From contig JAWKPF010000017.1 in assembly GCA_041390825.1 (NCBI GenBank), positions 32,842-96,841 of the forward strand: a DNA stretch of 64,000 nucleotides. The letters are read 5' to 3'. This stretch comes from Thermomicrobiales bacterium (lineage in GTDB: Bacteria; Chloroflexota; Chloroflexia; Thermomicrobiales; UBA6265). A model generated the notes under the pieces. It ran no database searches. It was not told the origin of the DNA and worked only from the letters and a program-made list of their open reading frames with translations. Shown one piece after another: positions 30,605-38,072 of the stretch (position 1 is its first letter; every line of letters starts with the position of its first letter). Position numbers and translations under genes: made by a program.

Positions 30605-31861
30605 ATGGTTACTACCGCAATCGATGTGCTGGCCGCTGACCCTGAAGTCGCAGACGCAATCCGTCATGAAGAGGAACGTCAGCGTCATGGCATCGAACTG
30701 ATCGCCTCTGAGAACTTCGTCTCTGCCGCCGTGCTGCGAGCTGTCGGCAGCGTCCTTACCAACAAGTACGCGGAGGGATATCCCGGGAAGCGCTATTACG
30801 GCGGTTGCGAGTATGTCGACGTCGTCGAAACGCTGGCCATCGAGCGGGCACAGGAACTGTTCGGCGCCGAACACATCAACGTGCAGCCGCATTCCGGCGC
30901 GAACGCCAACCTGGGCGCATATCTGGCGCTAATCGATCCAGGAGACAAGATCCTCGGGCTCAGCCTGGCGGAGGGTGGCCACCTCACGCATGGGCTCGCC
31001 GTGAACTTCTCCGGAAGGCTCTTCGATGCCCATTTCTATGGCGTCGACCAGGAGACCGGATTGATCGACTATGACGTTGTGGAAGCGCGCGCCAAGGAGG
31101 TTCGCCCACGGGCGATTATTGCTGGCGCCAGCGCGTACAGTCGTGCGCTCGACTACAGGCGATTCCGCGAAATTGCCGACGAAGTTGGCGCGTATCTGTT
31201 TGCGGACATCGCGCATCCGGCCGGTTTGATCGCCGCTGGCCTGCTGCCGACGTCGATTCCCTACGCTCATGTGACGACCACCACCACGCACAAGACGTTG
31301 CGCGGTCCGCGCGGGGGCATGATCATGACGAGCGAGGAATTCGGCAAGAAGATAGACAAGACGATCTTCCCTGGGCTGCAAGGCGGTCCGCTCATGCATG
31401 TCATTGCGGGAAAGGCAGTCGCGTTCCGTGAAGCGCTTTCCCCCGAGTACAAGGTGTACGCGCGGCAAGTGATCGAAAACGCCGCTGCGATGTCGGATAC
31501 ATTCATCGAACGTGGAATGAAGGTCATTTCCGGCGGGACCGATTCCCACCTTCTGTTGCTGGACGTGGACACGGTCGGGTTGAGCGGAAAGCAAGCCGAG
31601 AAAGCGCTCGACAGAGTCGGGATTACGGTGAACAAGAACACGATCCCCGGCGATCCGCGTCCGCCGACCCAGGCAAGCGGTATTCGCGTTGGCAGCCCCG
31701 CCGTGACCACTCGCGGGTTCGGCGTGGACGAATCGCGATGGGTGGCGAACATGATCGTCGACGTGCTGCAGCAGCCCGAGGACGAGGCGATGCTGGCGCG
31801 CGCGGAAGAAGAGGTTCGATCCGTGTCGCGCAGGTTCCCGTTGCCCGGAGTTCCCGCCTGA
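30605..31861 (+). CDS. glyA: Serine hydroxymethyltransferase
   Basis: GlyA converts serine and tetrahydrofolate to glycine and methylene-tetrahydrofolate. The 418-residue protein shows 'RQRHGIELIASENFVSAAVL', 'TNKYAEGYPGKRYYGGCEYV', 'NVQPHSGANANLGAYLALI', 'GHLTHG', 'FADIAHPAGLIAAGL', and the PLP lysine in 'TTTTTHKTLRGPRGG' (Lys230). 'FPGLQGGPLMHVIAGKAVA' follows. Length and all signatures are standard. Its glycine and one-carbon products link to the gcv genes, folD and purine synthesis encoded in this window. Its start is an ATG with GAAAGG upstream. Confidence 0.97.
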   Translation: MVTTAIDVLAADPEVADAIRHEEERQRHGIELIASENFVSAAVLRAVGSVLTNKYAEGYPGKRYYGGCEYVDVVETLAIERAQELFGAEHINVQPHSGANANLGAYLALIDPGDKILGLSLAEGGHLTHGLAVNFSGRLFDAHFYGVDQETGLIDYDVVEARAKEVRPRAIIAGASAYSRALDYRRFREIADEVGAYLFADIAHPAGLIAAGLLPTSIPYAHVTTTTTHKTLRGPRGGMIMTSEEFGKKIDKTIFPGLQGGPLMHVIAGKAVAFREALSPEYKVYARQVIENAAAMSDTFIERGMKVISGGTDSHLLLLDVDTVGLSGKQAEKALDRVGITVNKNTIPGDPRPPTQASGIRVGSPAVTTRGFGVDESRWVANMIVDVLQQPEDEAMLARAEEEVRSVSRRFPLPGVPA

Positions 31862-31899
31862 TCGACTAGCGTTCACCTGAAATCATCGAGAGGCGACCG

Positions 31900-32937
31900 A
31901 TGAGCCACGCCCAGATAGCCGTGCTGCTCTTTTGTTCGGTCTCCGCACTGTCGGCGTTCCTGGTCTGGCGCGCAATTCCCATCGGGCGTCAACTTGCCAT
32001 CGTCAACCGCTCAGGGGTTCCCGCGCCGCGCATTGGGGGGATTGCGGTCGCGATCGCATTTTGGTTTGGCGTTGCGGTGAGTTTCGCGCTGCCAATCAAT
32101 CGATTCCCGATCGAGGTCGAGCGAATCGCGCTCATTTGCCTGGCAGGTGCGGCGATTACGCTCTTCATGCTGCTGGACGATGCCGTGGGGCTTGCGCCAA
32201 GAACAAAGCTCGGGATTCAGATCGCAGTTGCCGCGATCATGATCCTGCCGCGTCTCCGCAACGCATTCCACGGCATTGCCATCGACCAGTTCAACGCTCC
32301 GATGTTCGGCACGGTCACGCTGGCCTTGCCGGTTGCCGTCGTCGTCACGATTTTCTGGTTCGTAGCGATGATGAACGCGATCAACTGGATCGATGGGATC
32401 GATGGTCTGGCGCCAACCGTCACCCTCGTGGCCGCGATTGTCTTGTTCCTTCACACGTATTTCTGGCCGAGGGCGGACCCGCAATTCACCATATCGATCC
32501 TGCCGCTCGTGCTCGGCGCGGCGGTGCTGGGGTTCCTGCCATTCAACTGGTTTCCGGCCAGGATCACACTGGGAGACGCAGGTTCGAACTTTCTCGGCCT
32601 AACGATCGCAGCGATCTCGATCGTCGGTGGCGCCAAACTTGCGACCGCGCTGCTGGTTCTCGGGTTGCCCCTGCTGGACCTGGTGTGGGTGACGGTTGCG
32701 CGCGCTGCCCGAGGTCAGCCAATCGCAACGGGGGACAAGTCCCACCTGCATCATCGCCTGCTCGCGCGGGGCTGGAGTGTCGGCAGGATCGTCGGGTTTG
32801 TGGGAGGGGTCTCGCTCTTTTTTGGGGTGCTCTCACTCCTGCTGCCCAGCAAGGAAGCAAAACTCGGCGCCATGCTTGCGCTGGCCGCCGTTTTGCTTCT
32901 GACAGTAGGACGCCCCGGGTTTCGCTCGCCGAACTGA
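31900..32937 (+). CDS. Glycosyltransferase family 4 (WecA/TagO-like UDP-sugar:undecaprenyl-phosphate transferase)
   Basis: This polytopic membrane enzyme of the MraY/WecA superfamily transfers a sugar-1-phosphate, most likely GlcNAc-1-P, from UDP-sugar to undecaprenyl phosphate to start surface-polymer synthesis. The 345-residue protein has about ten hydrophobic segments and the family motifs in order: 'LLDDAVGLAPRTKLG' (Asp93, Asp94), 'MNAINWIDGIDGL' (Asn159-Asp165), 'RITLGDAGSNFLGL' (Asp226) and 'KSHLHHRLLARG' (the histidine motif typical of WecA/TagO rather than MraY). It lies 38 bases after glyA and may share its transcript. Precise sugar specificity is inferred. Confidence 0.88.
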   Translation: MSHAQIAVLLFCSVSALSAFLVWRAIPIGRQLAIVNRSGVPAPRIGGIAVAIAFWFGVAVSFALPINRFPIEVERIALICLAGAAITLFMLLDDAVGLAPRTKLGIQIAVAAIMILPRLRNAFHGIAIDQFNAPMFGTVTLALPVAVVVTIFWFVAMMNAINWIDGIDGLAPTVTLVAAIVLFLHTYFWPRADPQFTISILPLVLGAAVLGFLPFNWFPARITLGDAGSNFLGLTIAAISIVGGAKLATALLVLGLPLLDLVWVTVARAARGQPIATGDKSHLHHRLLARGWSVGRIVGFVGGVSLFFGVLSLLLPSKEAKLGAMLALAAVLLLTVGRPGFRSPN

Positions 32938-32943
32938 GTCTGG

Positions 32944-33132
32944 CTATTGGAGCAGGAGCTCGAACTTCGGCTGGCTAGATCCGCCGCGGCGAAGCGCCTT
33001 GCCGGCAAGCGATCTCACTGAGGCAACGTAGGGCGCAAGGAGCACACCGAAAACCGCGCCGGCCGCACCGCCCACCAGCGCGCCGAGGAGGAACGGGAGG
33101 AGAAACGAGATCTGATTCCGCTCATTCTTCAC
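32944..33132 (-). CDS. Small YtxH-like membrane protein
   Basis: This 62-residue protein starts 'MKNERNQISFLLPFLLGALV'. A glycine-rich membrane segment follows ('GGAAGAVFGVLLAPYVASVR'), then a basic tail. The 'GxxxGxxxGxLLAP' pattern is characteristic of YtxH-type general-stress-like proteins, whose molecular role is unknown. It follows rsfS on the minus strand with a gap of about 60 bases and ends tail-to-tail with the WecA-like gene, 6 bases apart. Confidence 0.6.
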   Translation of the reverse strand: MKNERNQISFLLPFLLGALVGGAAGAVFGVLLAPYVASVRSLAGKALRRGGSSQPKFELLLQ

Positions 33133-33195
33133 GAAGATCTCACCCTTTGTCGTTTCAAATCACCGTTGATCCGCGTCGGCGGCAACGCGAGATCG

Positions 33196-33579
33196 CTACT
33201 GAATCGCCAGAAGCCGGGGTGCTTCGGCCCAAAGTCGCTCCATTCTATAGAAATCGCGCAGATCTCTGTCAAAGACGTGGACGATCGCATCGTTGTAGTC
33301 GAGCACGATCCATCCTGAGCGCGGCGTGCCCTCCACACGCTGCGGCCGCACGCCTTCCTCGCGAAGTTCTTCCTGCAGCTTCTCCGCGATTGCACGCAGT
33401 TGCCGTTCGTTCTCTCCGGAACAGATCACGAAGAAATCCGAGAAGGTGGAAAGACCACGAATATCGAGCACCACCGTATCCGATGCGGGTGTATCCGCAA
33501 GAATCTCGGCGATGCGGAGGGCCAGATCACGGGCGGAATCGCGCACGTCCGTGGGGGTTGCCAGTGCAGTATCGGTCAA
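33196..33579 (-). CDS. rsfS: Ribosomal silencing factor RsfS
   Basis: RsfS binds uL14 on the 50S subunit and blocks joining with the 30S subunit during starvation or biogenesis. The 127-residue protein has the family hallmarks 'DTVVLDIRGLSTFSDFFVIC', 'SGENERQLRAIAEKLQEEL', 'VEGTPRSGWIVLDYNDAIVH' and 'FDRDLRDFYRMERLWAEAP'. Length matches the family. The YtxH-like gene follows it; a tRNA with CAT anticodon lies upstream on the same strand. Confidence 0.95.
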   Translation of the reverse strand: MTDTALATPTDVRDSARDLALRIAEILADTPASDTVVLDIRGLSTFSDFFVICSGENERQLRAIAEKLQEELREEGVRPQRVEGTPRSGWIVLDYNDAIVHVFDRDLRDFYRMERLWAEAPRLLAIQ

Positions 33580-33638
33580 ACAATCATCCCTGTATCAAGT
33601 CGCACGAATTGGACGAACGCAACGCCTGTGCATCAGGT

Positions 33639-33709
33639 GGGCCCGGCAGGATTCGAACCCGCGACCCTGGGGTTATGAGCCCCGTGCTCTACCACTGAGC
33701 TACAGGCCC
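33639..33709 (-). tRNA. tRNA with CAT anticodon (probably elongator Met)
   Basis: The acceptor GGGCCTG/CGGGCCC pairs over 7 bp with one G-T pair. The D-arm is TAGCTCAGTGGTAGAGC. The anticodon stem ends GGGG/CCCC around the loop CTCATAA (anticodon CAT), and the T-arm is GCGGGTTCGAATCCTGC. The first base pair is intact and the D-stem has C11:G24, against an initiator. Lysidine-type tRNA-Ile(CAT) remains possible. Unlike the CAT tRNA at 7637 this one is well formed. Confidence 0.88.
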
Positions 33710-33924
33710 CCTGCGCAGCACATGACGCAGCATATGGCGATGGTACACGCATTCGGCCCCACTGGGCCATATGGCGCGTTCGAAGCACTCGACAGCCCTT
33801 CCCGCCAACCGAGCAACATCGGCCAACGCTGGATCGCCGGTTCGTCCCTATTTCTCAGGTGGTCACGCTCGTCTCGCCGGTCGCCCTCGTGACGATCCCG
33901 GCTGCTTCGCGGCCTGATCCGAAA

Positions 33925-34368
33925 TCAACCGGCTACTTGGGGGGTATATGAAATCATCCACTGAACACCGAACTTGTCGACGCAGTCACCGAAGTAGTCG
34001 CCCCAGAACTGGTCGGCCATCGGCATTTGCACTGTTCCGCCGTCGCTGAGTGCGGCAAACAACGCATCCGCTGCGGCGCGGGAGTCCGGGTGAAGCACGA
34101 TGAAGACGTTGTTCCCGGGCTTCAGCGCATGTCCCCACTCCGCCACGGTGTCGGTGCCCATCAGGATATGGCCTCCGAGTATCGGGAGCTGCACGTTCAT
34201 GACCAAACGCTTCAGGTGCTCTGGAACCGGCGGCATTCCCTCCTGAGCCGGCATGTCACCCATGCGAAAGATCTGGCCAATGTACTCAGTGCCGAAAACG
34301 GACTTGTAGAACTCGAATGCTTCCTCGGTTTTCCCGTCGAAGTTGAGATATGTGCTCACTGATGCCAT
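33925..34368 (-). CDS. VOC-superfamily PhnB/YjdN-like protein
   Basis: The 147-residue protein begins 'MASVSTYLNFDGKTEEAFEF' and 'YKSVFGTEY', with 'GGHILMGTDTVAEWG', 'GNNVFIVLHPDSRAAADALF', and 'QMPMADQFWGDYFGDCVDKF' then 'GVQWMISY'. This is the glyoxalase/bleomycin-resistance fold subgroup called PhnB or '3-demethylubiquinone-9 3-methyltransferase-like', most of whose members have no known reaction. The frame stays open far upstream to about 34836, but homology begins at the ATG at 34368, so I use that. About 260 bases upstream show nothing convincing. Confidence 0.85.
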   Translation of the reverse strand: MASVSTYLNFDGKTEEAFEFYKSVFGTEYIGQIFRMGDMPAQEGMPPVPEHLKRLVMNVQLPILGGHILMGTDTVAEWGHALKPGNNVFIVLHPDSRAAADALFAALSDGGTVQMPMADQFWGDYFGDCVDKFGVQWMISYTPQVAG

Positions 34369-34625
34369 GTTGCGCTCCCGTGCGTCCTGATCCTCACCGG
34401 GACCATCCCGGCTTTGACAATTCGTCGTTCCAGCAAGCGCGAATTCGACACTCAGGGACCCCGGATTTATCGCAAGAAGTCGAGGCTGCAGGCACGTAGC
34501 CGCTTGTGGAAACTCGAACCACCGGATCGCTTCACGAGCCGGGACAGAGGACGTTGCCCGCCACTGACCAGGGTATCCGCGTCTTGCTGTGCCGGGGATT
34601 CGGACGACGCTTCTGAAGCGACGAG

Positions 34626-35648
34626 CTAACGGAGCGCCGAGGCTTCGATCGGTTGCCCCGTTACGAAGACACTGTCTCCGGCCAGCGTCGGAGTCATCGC
34701 ACGCACCACCACGAGCACTCCGTCGACCGGCGCCGTGAACACCTGCGCGCCGCGTTCCGGTTGGTCCGGGAACCAGAGTCGGCCGACCGGGTCGCCCGCC
34801 CGCACCGGATCGCCCGGCTCCAACAGGTTTTCCCAAAAGCCGGGCTCATCAGTATTGACGTAATTCGCGGGATCTCGGCCATCGATGATCACAGCCGGCT
34901 CCAGGCCCAGTGATTCCCGTGTCAACACCTCACCCTGCAGGACACCGACATGCCGCAGGACATTGGTCAAGCCGCTCCAGGCCAACTGGTGAACATACGC
35001 TGGCACACGTCCACCACCACCCAGTTCGGTGGTGATCACCGTCTTGCCCATGTTCTCGGCTTCGACCGGCAGAAGCCCGGAACCGTTTACGTCGATGTAG
35101 AGAAAGTGATGATCGCTGTTCCAGGCCAGCATGCCGTCGAGCATGGCCTTTCGCTGCGCGGGATCTTCCACCACATGCATATGGGAACAGGGAAGGAACC
35201 AGAAGGCATTGCCGCCAGAATGCAGGTCGATCACAACATCCGACATCGGGAAGAGTACACGGGTGAAAAAGTCGGCCAGTTGTTCGTGTGGACCACCGTC
35301 TGGTCTGCCGGGGAAGGAGCGGTTGAAGTTCGCGCCCGAGGGCCAGAGTCTGGTGCTTGCCCAGGCCGCTTCGCGTGAGATGACCGGCACGATGATCAGA
35401 CGACCCGTGACTTGGTCCGCATCGATTTCGTCGATGAGACGCAGACACGCAATCTGCCCCTCGTATTCGTTCCCGTGATTTCCGCCGCTGACCAACACGG
35501 TTGGCCCGTCGCCGTTCGCAATCGTCGCAATTGGAACGAGATCGTACGCCCAACCTCCGTTGTTCGTGATCTTCGGATAGCGAAGTCGGCCTATCTGCTT
35601 GCCGCTTGCGGAAAGATCGATCGACGAGGTCACAGAAGGGGGTTGCAT
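34626..35648 (-). CDS. Succinylglutamate desuccinylase/aspartoacylase family zinc hydrolase
   Basis: The 340-residue protein belongs to the M14-like AstE/AspA family, which removes acyl groups from N-acyl amino acids. Zinc ligands are visible in 'VSGGNHGNEYEGQ' (His58, Glu61) and 'VIDLHSGG' (His143), with the substrate-binding 'ANFNRSFPG' (residues 106-114). A C-terminal beta domain includes 'RAGDPVGRLWFPDQPERGAQ', which resembles a biotinyl-lipoyl-like hammerhead. The overall architecture resembles the ectoine-degradation deacetylases (DoeB/EutE type), but no other ectoine genes are nearby. The substrate is therefore open. Confidence 0.82.
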   Translation of the reverse strand: MQPPSVTSSIDLSASGKQIGRLRYPKITNNGGWAYDLVPIATIANGDGPTVLVSGGNHGNEYEGQIACLRLIDEIDADQVTGRLIIVPVISREAAWASTRLWPSGANFNRSFPGRPDGGPHEQLADFFTRVLFPMSDVVIDLHSGGNAFWFLPCSHMHVVEDPAQRKAMLDGMLAWNSDHHFLYIDVNGSGLLPVEAENMGKTVITTELGGGGRVPAYVHQLAWSGLTNVLRHVGVLQGEVLTRESLGLEPAVIIDGRDPANYVNTDEPGFWENLLEPGDPVRAGDPVGRLWFPDQPERGAQVFTAPVDGVLVVVRAMTPTLAGDSVFVTGQPIEASALR

Positions 35649-35966
35649 GTGCTCCCTATCGTGCTAATCCAAGGGCCGTGGCGCGTGGGCGCTGCGTGAG
35701 TGTACTGAACTTCGTGCACCATCGCCGCTCAGCCTCATCATCTCGTGCTCACGGATCCCCAACAGTTGCGATACCACTTCCCTCGACCACGATGATCGCT
35801 CGATTTCTCCGGCGTGATGATGATTCCGCTGGCTTCGCCGAGCCAAGCGGACGCCAAAACAATCCGCTTCGTGGTGATTTCCTCCGGCGAGCGACGCCTC
35901 GTCGTAGTACGATGGATGTGGCGCAAAAGCCTGAAGCGCTCTTTTCCCCAACGGAGTCGAATAGTC
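35649..35966. other. Intergenic region between the aspartoacylase-like gene and the ClC channel
   Basis: About 318 bases separate two divergent genes. The clc frame is open upstream to 35814 but shows no homology there. I see no RNA gene or repeat, and no clear promoter pair. Confidence 0.4.
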
Positions 35967-37799
35967 ATGTCCCGAACGCTCTCGGAGGGCGCTGCCTCTC
36001 CGCAAGCCGTCGACCGTCACGTTCTCGGTGATTTCACGACCACGCGTCGTCTCATCGTCTTGTCAGCTATCGCCATTTGCCTCGGCGCAATCGGCGCGGT
36101 CCTCGCGTTGCTGCTCTTGCGTCTCATCGAGTTTTTCACCAACCTTTTTTTCTTCGGACGGCTGAGCATTCAGCCGGCATCCCCAGCCGATTCGAATCTG
36201 GGTCCAGCCATCATCGTCATCCCAGTCATCGGCGCCTTGATCGTCGGGATCATGGCGCGTTTTGGCTCTGAACGGATTCGCGGGCACGGCATTCCCGAGG
36301 CAATCGAAGCCATCCTGCTTGGCGGGAGCAAGATCCAGCCGCGCGTTGCTGTCCTCAAACCTGTCTCCTCGGCTGTCTCGATCGGCTCCGGCGGCCCGTT
36401 CGGCGCCGAGGGGCCGATCATCATGACCGCTGGCGCAGTCGGATCGCTCATAGCGCAGTTTTTTCATCTCACCAGCGCCGAGCGCAAGACGCTGCTGGTC
36501 GCCGGCGCCGCCGCAGGCATGTCGGCTACCTTCTCCGCGCCGCTGGCGGCCGCCGCGCTCGCGATCGAGCTCTTGCTCTTCGAGCTGAAACCGCGCAGTT
36601 TGGTTCCTGTGGCGTTGGCCAGCGCCACGGCGGCGATCGTCCGGGTTCCATTGCTCGGGGAGGGGCCGCTCTTTCCGACGCCCGTTCATTCATCGGACAT
36701 CGGCCTGACGGTACTGCTCGCCTGCATCTTCGCCGGTATCGCGGCCGGGGCGCTCTCCGCAGTGTTGACCACCGCGGTCTACTTTGCTGAAGACACGTTC
36801 GCCCGACTGCCGATTCACTGGATGTGGTGGCCGGCAATTGGCGGCATCGTGGTTGGCATTGGAGGATTCATCTTCCCTGAAGCCCTGGGGGTTGGCTACG
36901 ACGTCATCGAAGAGCTGCTTGCCGGGAAGGCGACCAGCACGATCATCATAGGGGTGCTCCTGGTCAAGTCGACCATCTGGACTGTGTCGCTTGGTTCAGG
37001 AACCTCGGGCGGAGTCCTGGCTCCACTGCTCATGATGGGAGGGGCATTGGGCGGTCTGGAAGCTCACGTTCTGCCAGACATGGGGCCGGGATTCTGGCCG
37101 GCGATCGGGATGGCGGCGATTCTGGGCGGAACGATGCGTGCTCCGCTCACCGGAATCATTTTCCTCCTCGAGCTGACCCACGACATCGATCTCATTCTGC
37201 CGCTGCTGGCAGCCACCATCGTGGCGCATGGATTCACTGTCCTGGTCATGAAGCGCTCGATCCTCACGGAAAAGGTCGCCAGGCGCGGGTTTCACATCAC
37301 CAGGGAATACTCCATCGATCCGCTGGAGATTCTCTTCGTACGAGAGCTCATGCGCGTGGAGGTCGTCGTGCTCAAGGCCTCGATGACCGTCGACGAGCTC
37401 TTCGAAGGGTTTCGGCTCCGAAGCGACCGACTCGATCTTGGCCAGGCGCTCTATCCCGTTGTGGAAGACGACGGGTCACTCGCCGGAATCCTGACTCGTC
37501 ACCAACTGGTCGAAATGCAGCTCAGCGCGCATCCGGCAGGCCAAACGCTTGGCGACGTCTGCGAGCGCGACTTCGTCGTTGCATTTCCGGACGAGCCATT
37601 GCGCTACGTCATGGAACGAATGGCCACGACCGGATTGACCCGCATGCCGGTGGTCGATCCAGCCAACCGCACTCGCCTGATGGGACTGATCACGCTGACT
37701 GACCTTCTGCGCGCGAGGCAGCGCTCGCTCGATGAAGAGCGCGTTCGCGAACGGGTAATCACCGTACGCTCCCCGCGCGCTCGCGCAACGCCCTCTTAG
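35967..37799 (+). CDS. ClC-family chloride channel/transporter with CBS domains
   Basis: ClC proteins move Cl- as channels or in exchange for H+. From ATG at 35967 (GGAG 10 bases upstream) the protein has 610 residues. About ten membrane helices carry the selectivity-filter motifs 'SIGSGGPFGAEGPIIMTAGA' (the gating glutamate lies in GAEGP) and 'SLGSGTSGGVLAPLLMMGGA' plus 'ILGGTMRAPLTGIIFLLELT'. The C-terminal 150 residues hold two CBS motifs ('VVLKASMTVDELFEGF' and 'LTRMPVVDPANRTRLMGLIT' then 'LTDLLRAR'), which may bind nucleotides. Family position (channel or antiporter) cannot be decided by eye. It is flanked by tRNA genes and has no obvious operon partner. Confidence 0.92.
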   Translation: MSRTLSEGAASPQAVDRHVLGDFTTTRRLIVLSAIAICLGAIGAVLALLLLRLIEFFTNLFFFGRLSIQPASPADSNLGPAIIVIPVIGALIVGIMARFGSERIRGHGIPEAIEAILLGGSKIQPRVAVLKPVSSAVSIGSGGPFGAEGPIIMTAGAVGSLIAQFFHLTSAERKTLLVAGAAAGMSATFSAPLAAAALAIELLLFELKPRSLVPVALASATAAIVRVPLLGEGPLFPTPVHSSDIGLTVLLACIFAGIAAGALSAVLTTAVYFAEDTFARLPIHWMWWPAIGGIVVGIGGFIFPEALGVGYDVIEELLAGKATSTIIIGVLLVKSTIWTVSLGSGTSGGVLAPLLMMGGALGGLEAHVLPDMGPGFWPAIGMAAILGGTMRAPLTGIIFLLELTHDIDLILPLLAATIVAHGFTVLVMKRSILTEKVARRGFHITREYSIDPLEILFVRELMRVEVVVLKASMTVDELFEGFRLRSDRLDLGQALYPVVEDDGSLAGILTRHQLVEMQLSAHPAGQTLGDVCERDFVVAFPDEPLRYVMERMATTGLTRMPVVDPANRTRLMGLITLTDLLRARQRSLDEERVRERVITVRSPRARATPS

Positions 37800-37863
37800 G
37801 CGCTTCGCAATCGCGCTGAACGTGCATTCGGGGAAATCACTGCATTTGGAAGTGCTCTGAGGA

Positions 37864-37935
37864 GCGGGGGACGGGACTCGAACCCGCGACAACCTGCTTG
37901 GAAGGCAGGCACTCTACCAACTGAGTTACCCCCGC
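37864..37935 (-). tRNA. tRNA-Gly (TCC anticodon)
   Basis: The cloverleaf is well formed: acceptor GCGGGGG/CCCCCGC, anticodon stem CCTGC/GCAGG around CTTCCAA (anticodon TCC), T-arm GCGGGTTCGAGTCCCGT. It lies 13 bases after tRNA-Pro and is probably transcribed with it. Confidence 0.95.
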
Positions 37936-37948
37936 GTTGTCGGCTGGT

Positions 37949-38021
37949 CGGGGTGAGAGGACTCGAACCTCCGACCTCAGCGTCCCAAACGCCGCGCGCT
38001 ACCAGGCTGCGCCACACCCCG
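37949..38021 (-). tRNA. tRNA-Pro (GGG anticodon)
   Basis: The acceptor CGGGGTG/CACCCCG is perfect. The D-arm TGGCGCAGCCTGGTAGCGC is the form typical of proline tRNAs. The anticodon loop TTTGGGA/C gives GGG, and the T-arm is GGAGGTTCGAGTCCTCT. A strong promoter lies immediately upstream. Confidence 0.95.
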
Positions 38022-38042
38022 CTGCTGCCAGCAGCGCGAGCC

Positions 38043-38072
38043 AGTATAGGAAGCAAGATGACACCACGTCAA
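38043..38072 (-). promoter_or_regulatory. Strong sigma70-like promoter for tRNA-Pro/tRNA-Gly
   Basis: On the minus strand, TTGACG, an 18-base spacer and TATACT precede tRNA-Pro. The -10 is 21 bases before the mature 5' end, leaving a short leader. Five of six bases match consensus in each box. Confidence 0.75.

Noticed and set aside
33925..34836. A 303-residue version of the VOC protein starting near 34836
   Set aside because: The first ~155 residues show no homology; the conserved fold begins at the ATG at 34368.
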